Shown piece by piece: positions 1 to 5,715 of a stretch of DNA of 12,003 bases (position 1 is its first letter; every line of letters begins with the position of its first letter). The notes below the pieces were generated by a model. It saw only the letters and a program-made list of their open reading frames with translations. It searched no databases and was not told the DNA's origin. Source of the stretch: Anaerolineae bacterium (GTDB taxonomy: Bacteria; Chloroflexota; Anaerolineae; E26-bin7); contig JAOZOT010000014.1 in the NCBI GenBank assembly GCA_029933115.1, positions 1 through 12,003 of the forward strand, given 5' to 3'. Made by a program: the position numbers and the translations under genes.

Positions 1-8
1 TTGGCTTT

Positions 9-2051
9 ATGAAGAAGTTAATGTCCATTGCACTGCTTGTGCTAGTTATAGGCTCGCTGACCGGCTGTGGCGCCCGGGGGCGGGCTGTGAAGGCCACGGC
101 CACGGCCCAGGCTCTCACGGCCACAGCCATGGCTCAGCCGCCAATGACCCCAGTTCCGGCTGTGAGCGCTCCAGGAGCCACGGGGGTGATCCTCTTCCAG
201 GATGACTTCCAGGATGGTCAGCCCGATGGCTGGCAGATTACGGCCGGCTGGTACGTGCAGCAGGAAGGGAACGTTTACTACCTTGCTTCCTCGGGCCAGG
301 GTATGGCCTGGGTCTCGGGAGGGGGGAACTGGAGCGACTACGAATTCCAGGCCGCGATCAGAGTGACCGCCGGTGGCGTCCTCCTGAGCTACCGTATGAC
401 ACAGGAAGGACGATACCTGCTCCATTTCCGCGAAGATGGCCTCTACCTGAGCAAAGAGTACCCCAAAGGCAATTACACAGCCTTGACCCAGACAACCGCC
501 CCCAGTTTCAACGCCTGGCACCAAATAGCCGTGGCCGGCTACGGAGGGCATTTGCAGGTGTACGTGGACAGGATGCTACAGTTGGATTACACCGATCCGA
601 GTCCGTTACTTCGGGGCACCGTTGCCGTAGCGACTCTGGAAGGCTACCAGGCTGCCGTGGACGATGTGCTGGTGACCAGGCTGACGGCACCTCTGCCGAC
701 ACCGGTCCCCATGGCTGTGCCGGTGACTGTTCCTCCTCCGGCCACTCCTCTCCTGCCGGCGGGGGCCGAACTGCCCTCAGAAGAGGTTGCACCCTCAGAA
801 GGAGCGCCCCCACCCTCGGCGGCCGGACTGCCGGTGATAGATTATTTCTACTCCGAGCCATCCGATAGAGAGGGATGCTACTACCTGCACTGGGACTTGC
901 ACGATGCCTCGGTCGCCTATCTGAACGGAGTGGGGGTGGTCGCTCCAGGCTCACAAGAGGTCTGCCCGGAGGAAACTACTACCTACACCCTGCGGGCCGA
1001 GAACGAGGCCGGGAGCACAGAGGAAAGTGTCACCATCGAGGTGGGCGGCGCGCCGTCAGGAGGAGAGGGTACACCCGCTGCTCCTTCCAACCTGCGTATG
1101 CCTGAGTGGAGCATGGACACTGTGACTTTGGAGTGGGATGACAACTCGGACAACGAGGACGGCTTCCGCGTCCGACAGGTGGGGGTGGCCTGGGTTGCAG
1201 AAACCGGCCCCAACGAGACCCGCGCCACTATCCCCGCTCCGCCGTGCGGAGAGACGGCCCAATACAGGGTGCGGGCCTTCAACAGCGCGGGTACCTCTGA
1301 CCCCAGCAACACCCTTGAAGTCACCGGGTCCTGTGCGCCGGGGCCACCGGCCGGCCAGCCGGACCTGGTTGTGCTCGACGCGCACTTTGAGCCCGACCCG
1401 GTGACGAGGGGGCAGCCTTTCGACGCTGTGTTCACCATCGCCAATCAGGGCAACGCCGATGCCGGCGCGTTCACCGTCTTGTGGCATTTCCACGCCGCCA
1501 CTGGTCTGGCAGACTGTTCGTGGGACCGTGACAGCCTTGGTGCTGGAGAGCAAGCCAGCGGGAGATGCACTCGCTCGACGACGGCGCAGCCCGGTACCTC
1601 TCCCACTCGCCTCACGGTTGACGTGGAAGGCGAGATAGCCGAAAGCAATGAGGGCAACAATGAAGCCACCCCTACCCTCACTGTCGCGGAGGCGGAGTCG
1701 GCCGGCCGGCCAGACCTGGTCATTGACAACCTGTCAATCGAGCCGAACCCGGTGCTTCTTGGAGGGATAGGCGTATTCACGGTGAGGTTCAATGTCATCA
1801 ATGTGGGCAATGCACAGGCAGCGCCTTCCACAGCCCACTGGGAGATAGTGGCGGATGACCGATGGAGTTTTGATTGCCCTGTCACGACGCTGCCTCCAAT
1901 GATGGGCGTTCCATGTGAACACGCCTTCATGGGGCTGCCATCCGAGCCTAGTAACTACGGGACGAGGGCGATTGCCGACTTTGAAGGCACTGTCGCAGAA
2001 AGCGACGAAGGAAACAACGTAACGAAAGAGACCCTCCAGGTCCAACAATAG
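9..2051 (+). CDS. Modular surface lipoprotein (LamG-like, Ig-like, FN3, two CARDB domains)
   Basis: Predicted lipid-anchored exported protein of 680 residues. The N-terminus has a Lys pair, a hydrophobic stretch and a perfect lipobox LTGC with the lipidated Cys at residue 20. An Ala/Thr/Pro-rich linker follows. Residues ~60-225 (from VILFQDDF to VDDVLVTRL) look like a concanavalin/LamG-type (3-keto-disaccharide hydrolase-like) beta-sandwich, which often binds sugars. A Pro-rich linker leads to an Ig-like domain at ~275-345 with a Cys pair (CYYLHW and EVCPEE). An FN3 domain spans ~358-440, and two CARDB domains span ~450-558 and ~567-680, each ending in the typical AES(N/D)EGNN motif. No catalytic motif is visible. 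The likely role is adhesion, ligand binding or scaffolding at the cell surface. Only 8 bases of upstream sequence are in the window, so the start rests on the signal peptide. Part of the FN3 coding sequence recurs at 2318-2443. The domain calls are by eye. Confidence 0.85.
   Translation: MKKLMSIALLVLVIGSLTGCGARGRAVKATATAQALTATAMAQPPMTPVPAVSAPGATGVILFQDDFQDGQPDGWQITAGWYVQQEGNVYYLASSGQGMAWVSGGGNWSDYEFQAAIRVTAGGVLLSYRMTQEGRYLLHFREDGLYLSKEYPKGNYTALTQTTAPSFNAWHQIAVAGYGGHLQVYVDRMLQLDYTDPSPLLRGTVAVATLEGYQAAVDDVLVTRLTAPLPTPVPMAVPVTVPPPATPLLPAGAELPSEEVAPSEGAPPPSAAGLPVIDYFYSEPSDREGCYYLHWDLHDASVAYLNGVGVVAPGSQEVCPEETTTYTLRAENEAGSTEESVTIEVGGAPSGGEGTPAAPSNLRMPEWSMDTVTLEWDDNSDNEDGFRVRQVGVAWVAETGPNETRATIPAPPCGETAQYRVRAFNSAGTSDPSNTLEVTGSCAPGPPAGQPDLVVLDAHFEPDPVTRGQPFDAVFTIANQGNADAGAFTVLWHFHAATGLADCSWDRDSLGAGEQASGRCTRSTTAQPGTSPTRLTVDVEGEIAESNEGNNEATPTLTVAEAESAGRPDLVIDNLSIEPNPVLLGGIGVFTVRFNVINVGNAQAAPSTAHWEIVADDRWSFDCPVTTLPPMMGVPCEHAFMGLPSEPSNYGTRAIADFEGTVAESDEGNNVTKETLQVQQ
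1101..1226 (+). repeat. Source copy of a 126-bp direct repeat within the FN3 region
   Basis: This segment encodes residues 365-406 of the lipoprotein (PEWSMDTVTLEW onward). It matches 2318-2443 with 3 mismatches in 126 bases (at 1110, 1127 and 1221), and similarity stops abruptly on both sides. Two of the three differences change the amino acid (Ser to Gly, Arg to Ser). Confidence 0.9.
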
Positions 2052-2084
2052 GCAGCCCCATGTCGAGGGCGTGTCCCGGCACCG

Positions 2085-2220
2085 TCACGCCCTCACCCTC
2101 TGGCCCCTCTCCCGATCTCAGGAAGGGGAAAAAGTGCCGTTTGGATGCTTCAAACCCCCGAAAAGGGGCGTCTGCTCTCTCCCAGAGTTGAGGGAGAGGA
2201 CCGGCTGTCCGAAAAGACGC
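2085..2220. repeat. GC-rich intergenic stem-loop repeat region (REP-like)
   Basis: Several pyrimidine-rich and purine-rich blocks pair with each other. CTCTCCC at 2177-2183 pairs with GGGAGAG at 2192-2198. GCGTCT at 2168-2173 pairs with AGACGC at 2215-2220 and encloses that hairpin. CCCC at 2156-2159 pairs with GGGG at 2165-2168, and CCCCT at 2104-2108 with AGGGG at 2124-2128. Blocks of the CCCTCACCC / CCCTCTCCC / GGGAGAGG kind are common in dispersed intergenic repeats of GC-rich bacteria. Copy number cannot be judged from one window, and the boundaries are approximate. Confidence 0.45.
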
Positions 2221-2317
2221 TACGGAGCTTTCTCGGAAAAGGGTAGTAGCCCAACTGCCTGTGGCGCAATAGTGCTGCGTTGGGCGTTATCCGCCCCAAG
2301 ACGACCAATGCGATTGG

Positions 2318-2452
2318 CCTGAGTGGGGCATGGACACTGTGACCTTGGAGTGGGATGACAACTCGGACAACGAGGACGGCTTCCGCGTCCGACAGGTGGG
2401 GGTGGCCTGGGTTGCAGAAACCGGCCCCAACGAGACCAGCGCCGCAAGTTAA
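2318..2452 (+). pseudogene. Orphan FN3-domain fragment, near-copy of lipoprotein codons 365-406
   Basis: Positions 2318-2443 match 1101-1226 with 3 mismatches in 126 bases. The copied reading frame stays open (PEWGMDTVTLEW onward), then runs through four non-homologous codons to a TAA at 2450-2452. There is no start codon, signal peptide or rest of the FN3 domain around it, so it is a gene remnant rather than a gene. Because two of the three differences are nonsynonymous, it may descend from a lost paralogue instead of being a direct copy of the neighbour. Both explanations fit. Confidence 0.8.
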
Positions 2453-2568
2453 GAGCACCTGACCCCTGACGAATTACTCTGCTCCCTGTATCTCCTGCAT
2501 CGGCAAAGTCGGTATGGGACCTGTGGGGGGCCGGCTTATCCCACAAATCCCCGTTGATCCCTCAGAAC

Positions 2569-2572
2569 GGAG
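2569..2572 (+). promoter_or_regulatory. Shine-Dalgarno site deciding the start at 2580
   Basis: GGAG lies 7 nt upstream of ATG 2580. The in-frame upstream ATG at 2514 lacks such a site and would put 22 extra residues before the signal peptide. Confidence 0.6.
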
Positions 2573-2579
2573 TAGAACG

Positions 2580-3455
2580 ATGTTGGCAGCAGGACCAAGT
2601 CGTCGTGGACTTTTATGCGGGGAGTGCAGTCGGAGAATCGTGGTGGCCGTCACGCTGCTTTTGCCGGCGAGTTCGTGGGCCTGTCAATTCAGCGGGGTTC
2701 AGCCCGAGCCCACGCCGGTGCCACCCTCACCGATATCTGTGCTACCTACGCCGATACCGCCTACATCCACCCCATCGCCCGGCGCCCGCTACCGGCCGGC
2801 TTTTGGCATTGATTACGCGCACCCGGAGAAATACCTGGCGCAAGGTGAGCAATCCCACATCTCTGACCCTACAGTGCTGGACTCGCTGCGCCGCGATGAG
2901 CAGAGCATAGCGCACCTGGGCGACGTCTACCGCTGGCTCAAGCGCGAGTTCACCACATATCGGGCCGGGGGCAAGACCATCGGCGTGGTCACGGTGGACG
3001 AATTGCTGGCAGAACGCCGTCTGGGGGGCTGCCACGACCACGGCCTGGTCTACGCGGCCGTGGTCCGGGAGTTGGGCTACCCGGCCATCATGGCCCGCAC
3101 CGTCGGCATCGCCTGGGTCAAACGATTCCAGGCCGGTGAACAAGGCCCCCAAGTTGGCCACCTCTTCGTGGAGGTGTTCCTGGCCGACAAGTGGGTGCTC
3201 ATAGACCCCACCAACGGCCGGTACGTCGAAGACGGCTACGACCCGGCGAATCCGGTCATCCCGCTCAAAGGCCAAGTCGCCGGCTCAGATGACGAACTCT
3301 TTGGCTTCTACGTTGAGTGCAAGGGCATTGATACCTGGGCCTTCGGTATCCATAGCCCAGACGAATCGCGCCAGGCGAAAAAAGAGTTCGCCCGCCAGCT
3401 CAACCTGGAGGCAATCGTGTACCCTCAGTACACATTCCAGCGCTTTGAAAAATGA
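2580..3455 (+). CDS. Exported transglutaminase-like (papain-fold) protein
   Basis: With the start at ATG 2580 the protein has 291 residues. Residues ~17-35 form a signal peptide (RRIVVAVTLLLPASSWAC). Cys35 may be lipidated, but Ser at -3 and Trp at -2 make the lipobox imperfect, so a signal-peptidase-I cut is also possible. A Pro/Thr/Ser-rich linker follows to ~70. The transglutaminase-like core carries a plausible catalytic triad: Cys151 in GGCHDH, His194 in GHLFVEVF and Asp209 in IDPTNGRY. This is the order and spacing of the Transglut_core superfamily, whose members act as peptidases, amidases or crosslinkers. The substrate cannot be told. The C-terminal ~70 residues (GSDDELFGFYVEC onward) resemble no domain I know. 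It faces the minus-strand redox operon tail to tail. Its link to the preceding lipoprotein is only adjacency and export, and a separate promoter is likely given the 528-base gap. Confidence 0.8.
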   Translation: MLAAGPSRRGLLCGECSRRIVVAVTLLLPASSWACQFSGVQPEPTPVPPSPISVLPTPIPPTSTPSPGARYRPAFGIDYAHPEKYLAQGEQSHISDPTVLDSLRRDEQSIAHLGDVYRWLKREFTTYRAGGKTIGVVTVDELLAERRLGGCHDHGLVYAAVVRELGYPAIMARTVGIAWVKRFQAGEQGPQVGHLFVEVFLADKWVLIDPTNGRYVEDGYDPANPVIPLKGQVAGSDDELFGFYVECKGIDTWAFGIHSPDESRQAKKEFARQLNLEAIVYPQYTFQRFEK

Positions 3456-3530
3456 GACAGCCCCCCTGTTAAGTGTTGCGAGAAATCTGCCGTAAGCTTC
3501 CAGGCGCAGCGAAATGAATGAGCTTACATG
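3456..3530. other. Short convergent intergenic spacer with a weak inverted repeat
   Basis: GTAAGCT at 3492-3498 and AGCTTAC at 3521-3527 form 7-bp arms around a 22-nt loop. There is no following T-run in the plus direction, so I do not call a terminator for the transglutaminase-like gene. No gene is visible here. Confidence 0.4.
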
Positions 3531-3558
3531 AAAAAGCCGGGGGAGCTATCCCCCGGCT
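3531..3558 (-). terminator. Intrinsic terminator of the AOR-Hdr operon
   Basis: Read on the minus strand, a perfect 10-bp GC-rich stem (3558-3549 with 3544-3535) and a 4-nt loop are followed directly by TTTTT (3535-3531, overlapping the last stem base). The upstream arm overlaps the last codons of the moaD-like gene: Ala-Gly-Gly and the TAG stop are all inside the hairpin. It is the only strong terminator I found downstream of any gene in the operon, which supports a single transcription unit from beyond 12003 down to here. Confidence 0.9.
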
Positions 3559-3833
3559 ACCATGAGCATAAGGGCCACGCTGTCACCATCCTTCAGGACG
3601 GTGTCTAAACGGTCGTGGGTTATCCATTCTCGGCCATTGAGCAAAACCTGAATCGTTATGTCTAGTTTGCCCTTTTCGTCAAGGAGGGCTTCCTCAGCCT
3701 TGCGGCCGTAACGCTTGACGATGTGGTCTATCAGATCGTTGACCGTCTCTCCCTCAAAGTTTAGCTCCAACTCTTTCTTGCCCACCACCCTGGACAGGGT
3801 TGGCAGGCCAAGGATTTTCAAATTCACTTTCAT
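3546..3833 (-). CDS. moaD: MoaD/ThiS-family ubiquitin-like sulfur carrier
   Basis: A small protein of 95 residues with the beta-grasp pattern of MoaD/ThiS: MKVNLKILG at the start, a central LNGREW strand, LKDGDSVALM and the defining C-terminal Gly-Gly. In this family the terminal glycine is adenylated by a MoeB/ThiF-type E1 and then thiocarboxylated to donate sulfur. For MoaD the acceptor is the molybdopterin dithiolene, shared by Mo and W cofactors. Its place in an operon led by a pyranopterin-tungsten oxidoreductase suggests a dedicated or extra MoaD for that enzyme (inference). I prefer ATG 3833 to TTG 3851, which overlaps the hdrC-like stop, because the ATG has GTGGG about 8 nt upstream. 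The MoaE and E1 partners are not in the window. ThiS-like or other sulfur transfer cannot be excluded. Confidence 0.85.
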   Translation of the reverse strand: MKVNLKILGLPTLSRVVGKKELELNFEGETVNDLIDHIVKRYGRKAEEALLDEKGKLDITIQVLLNGREWITHDRLDTVLKDGDSVALMLMVAGG

Positions 3834-3847
3834 CACCGTTTCCCACT

Positions 3848-4348
3848 TCAAAGTTTTGCTGCACGTCTAAGGAGCGCCTTTCGCCTGTCGGGTATGGCCT
3901 CCTTCATCTTCTCCCCGAAGTCATATTTCCGACACCTGGGACAGAAAGTGAGGTATTCGTCAGGGATAGCGCCATCTTCCAACTGCTCGCTGATATACTC
4001 CAGGGTGTGCCTGGGCAGAAAGAACCCGCCACACCTCCGGCAGAAAAGGCCGTGCTCGGTGAGGCCCCTCTGGATGGCTAGTTGCCTCACTCTCTCGACG
4101 AAATCCCGATACCTGACTCCGGCCGGACAGATCTCGGTGCAGACGTCACAGGTCAGACAGAACCAGATGCCGATGTCCGTCAGGACATCGAAATCCATCA
4201 GAGTCTTCTCAATCATCCCCCGCGGAGACACCTCATAGGAGAAATCCTTGAAAATCTCCGTCATAGGACAGGCTGCCACGCACTTTCCGCACTCCACGCA
4301 CAGAAACAGATCGCATTGGCTGGCTATCTCGTTTATCGTGTCCGCCAT
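3848..4348 (-). CDS. hdrC: HdrC-like dicluster [4Fe-4S] protein with C-terminal CxxC pair
   Basis: An electron-transfer subunit of 166 residues. Two classic cubane-binding motifs are visible: C17xxC20xxC23xxxC27 and C64xxC67xxC70xxxC74, with the spacing of HdrC and of the soluble part of QmoC/GlpC proteins. The loop between them (SPRGMIEKTL) also matches that family. After the second cluster there is an extra region with C103xxC106 and C136xxC139, 29 residues apart. This suggests a zinc-ribbon or rubredoxin-like site that ordinary HdrC lacks. The ATG follows the stop of the upstream gene with no gap, and GGAG in that gene's end serves as ribosome binding site, so translation is probably coupled. 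There are no membrane segments. In Hdr complexes HdrC hands electrons to HdrB, but no HdrB is encoded here. The extra Cys domain or another subunit may be its partner. Confidence 0.88.
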   Translation of the reverse strand: MADTINEIASQCDLFLCVECGKCVAACPMTEIFKDFSYEVSPRGMIEKTLMDFDVLTDIGIWFCLTCDVCTEICPAGVRYRDFVERVRQLAIQRGLTEHGLFCRRCGGFFLPRHTLEYISEQLEDGAIPDEYLTFCPRCRKYDFGEKMKEAIPDRRKALLRRAAKL

Positions 4349-5167
4349 CTATCTCTCTCCAACCTCGAGGAGCGGCGTTTCCTCCAGAGTCGTCACCAGC
4401 GGCGATGGCGCCGCCACGTCCGCCCCTGCCTCGTAGTCGAATAACTCCCTGACCGTCTCCCGCACCAGGGCGTATAACCTGGTCAGAGGGATGTCCATTG
4501 GGCAGGCCGCCTCACACTCGCCGCAGCCGATGCATTTGTCGCTGATGTGGTAAGCGCGGATGAATTGAAAAGCGGCGTAATCCGGCGGAACCACGCCCGG
4601 CTGGACCCACAACTCGTCCTCGAGGATACACTCTTCGCAGATGCAAACCGGACAGGCGTTGCGGCACCCATAGCACTTGATGCATTTGGAGAACTCGTGG
4701 TGCCAGAAGGCCAGCCTCTCATTGAATCCCTGCTCCAACAGTTTCCGCACGTTCTCGTCAACGGTGGGGGCGACGCCTTCCACCCTCTCCCCCACATCAA
4801 TCCGCTGCGGGTATGGATGCCGACAGCGACATTCTACAGCCTGGGCCTCCGTACAGGCCAGCCCTATCAAAGCGAGCTTGTCCAGGTCCACTTGCTCGCG
4901 CTTGGCCATCTCAATGAGAGCCCGCTCGTCGCAGCCCCTGACTATGACCCCCAGCCGACCATTGGGGTACCGGGCCTGGATCAGTTTGCAGACGTTGGCC
5001 AGAGGATATTTGGGCTCCAGAACCAGCGAACTCAAGTCGTCTTCGCCCCGGAAAAGGCATGGGCCAACGCCGCCGTGCTGCTCGCACAGGCCAAGCACAC
5101 CATCCACTTGGCCGCCGGTCAGTAATTGACCGGCTATCTCACGCACTCTCTGAACGGGGTCTTGCAT
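4349..5167 (-). CDS. 4Fe-4S dicluster electron-transfer protein with FrhB-like N-terminal domain
   Basis: A protein of 272 residues when started at ATG 5167; a TTG at 5179 is possible but lacks a good site. The N-terminal ~110 residues, with VIVRGCDERAL and DKLALIGLACT, resemble the N-terminal domain of coenzyme F420 hydrogenase/dehydrogenase beta subunits. The C-terminal part has two ferredoxin motifs: C162xxC165xxC168xxxC172 and C212xxC215xxC218xxxC222. Right after the first come Cys175, Cys177 and Cys180, giving an unusually dense cysteine block. The second motif is followed by the PLTRLYALVRE helix common in Hdr- and Fdh-linked dicluster proteins. The order (FrhB-like part first, clusters last) differs from true FrhB, so F420 use is not implied. 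It probably relays electrons among the Hdr-like subunits. It is separated from the thioesterase gene by a structured 96-bp element and abuts the hdrC-like start. Confidence 0.75.
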   Translation of the reverse strand: MQDPVQRVREIAGQLLTGGQVDGVLGLCEQHGGVGPCLFRGEDDLSSLVLEPKYPLANVCKLIQARYPNGRLGVIVRGCDERALIEMAKREQVDLDKLALIGLACTEAQAVECRCRHPYPQRIDVGERVEGVAPTVDENVRKLLEQGFNERLAFWHHEFSKCIKCYGCRNACPVCICEECILEDELWVQPGVVPPDYAAFQFIRAYHISDKCIGCGECEAACPMDIPLTRLYALVRETVRELFDYEAGADVAAPSPLVTTLEETPLLEVGER

Positions 5168-5169
5168 CT

Positions 5170-5177
5170 TCACCCTC
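5170..5177 (-). promoter_or_regulatory. Shine-Dalgarno site selecting ATG 5167
   Basis: On the minus strand GAGGGTGA ends 2 nt before ATG 5167, a placement compatible with anti-SD pairing through GAGG. The TTG at 5179 would overlap it and has no such site of its own. Confidence 0.55.
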
Positions 5178-5190
5178 AATAGAAGCGCTC

Positions 5191-5286
5191 ACCCTCCCGC
5201 AGACTGCGACGATATTTTGGCGCAGAGACGAGTCTCCCGGTTCGATTTTAGCCCGTTTGAGGCGATTTTCAAACCTGCGGGAGGGT
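5191..5286. repeat. 96-bp element with perfect 12-bp inverted ends and internal stems
   Basis: ACCCTCCCGCAG at 5191-5202 is the exact reverse complement of 5275-5286. Inside are three further stems: 5204-5208 with 5221-5225, 5225-5229 with 5232-5236, and 5255-5260 with 5269-5274, the last directly abutting the outer arm. The first two compete for base 5225. The whole could fold as a multi-branched junction in RNA, or be a miniature inverted-repeat element. One arm supplies the last codons of the thioesterase gene (Thr-Leu-Pro-Gln) and the stop follows at 5269-5271. I see no clear target-site duplication. It is not a tRNA. Confidence 0.6.
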
Positions 5287-5715
5287 AGCTGAACGGATAC
5301 CCTCAACAAACCACTCTTTCTTGCGATATACCATCCCGTGGCAGGAGGCCACCAGGTCACCGTCTTCGGTGGTGACCGTCATGTGATAAAGGGCAGTGCG
5401 CCGGCCCAGCTTCTCCTCCCGTGCCTCGGCAAAGAGCTTTGTCCCCACCGGCACTGCCGAGAGGAAGGAGATGTTCATGGTGAGGGCGACGGCCGTCTGA
5501 CCGTGAGAGTTGCTGGCCGCAGCAAAGGCGGCGTCTGCCAGAGAGAAGATGGCTCCTCCATGAGGCATACCGTGGAAATTGACCTGATGCTCTCCAACGG
5601 TCATGCTCAACCGACTGTAGCCAGGCTTCACCTCCAACAACTCAATCCCCATGAACCGGGCGAAGGGGTCCTGGCTCATTTTGGAGAACAGTTGCTGACT
5701 AACCTTCTGGTCCAT
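5269..5715 (-). CDS. paaI: PaaI-type hotdog-fold acyl-CoA thioesterase
   Basis: A single hotdog domain of 148 residues. The family motif is intact: Asn46, Gly49, His52, Gly53 and Asp61 in NFHGMPHGGAIFSLAD, where Asn, His-Gly and the Asp on the central helix position the thioester and water. The following segment (TMNISFLSAVPVGTKL) is the usual substrate-groove strand. PaaI-like enzymes hydrolyse aryl- or acyl-CoA thioesters in the cytoplasm, usually as tetramers; phenylacetyl-CoA derivatives are the classical substrates. Its start overlaps the end of the mvhD-like gene by 17 bases, so it belongs firmly to the redox operon. The last residues (SATLPQV) come from one arm of the inverted-repeat element at 5191-5286, so the native C-terminus may have been altered. 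The true substrate is unknown. An acid released by it could be the AOR substrate (inference). Confidence 0.88.
   Translation of the reverse strand: MDQKVSQQLFSKMSQDPFARFMGIELLEVKPGYSRLSMTVGEHQVNFHGMPHGGAIFSLADAAFAAASNSHGQTAVALTMNISFLSAVPVGTKLFAEAREEKLGRRTALYHMTVTTEDGDLVASCHGMVYRKKEWFVEGIRSATLPQV

Larger units (their letters stand above)
2052..2579. other. Long noncoding interval between two exported-protein genes
   Basis: I see no convincing gene in these 528 bases. The first part (about 2085-2220) is a GC-rich stem-loop repeat region. The second part holds a detached FN3-coding fragment (2318-2443). From 2453 to the ribosome binding site at 2569 I see nothing recognisable; no good sigma-70-type promoter stood out. 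The interval reads as a decayed or repeat-loaded spacer. Confidence 0.6.

Noticed and set aside
2071..2322. 83-codon open frame on the plus strand in the long gap.
   Set aside because: It runs through the stem-loop repeat region, has no ribosome binding site and no protein-like composition.
3492..3527. Inverted repeat GTAAGCT/AGCTTAC as a terminator for the plus-strand transglutaminase-like gene.
   Set aside because: Only 7 bp with a 22-nt loop and no T-run downstream; it could be chance.
4349..5167. Assignment as a true F420-reducing hydrogenase beta subunit (FrhB).
   Set aside because: Only the N-terminal part is similar, the cluster domain is at the wrong end, and no hydrogenase subunits are nearby.
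5168..5179. TTG 5179 as the start of the dicluster protein.
   Set aside because: ATG 5167 has GAGGGTGA just upstream, while the TTG has no comparable site. The difference is only four residues.
5191..5286. tRNA-like reading, prompted by GGTTCGATT and the multi-stem layout.
   Set aside because: The stretch after the T-loop-like bases does not pair with those before it, the outer stem is 12 bp rather than 7, and there is no anticodon arm in the right place.
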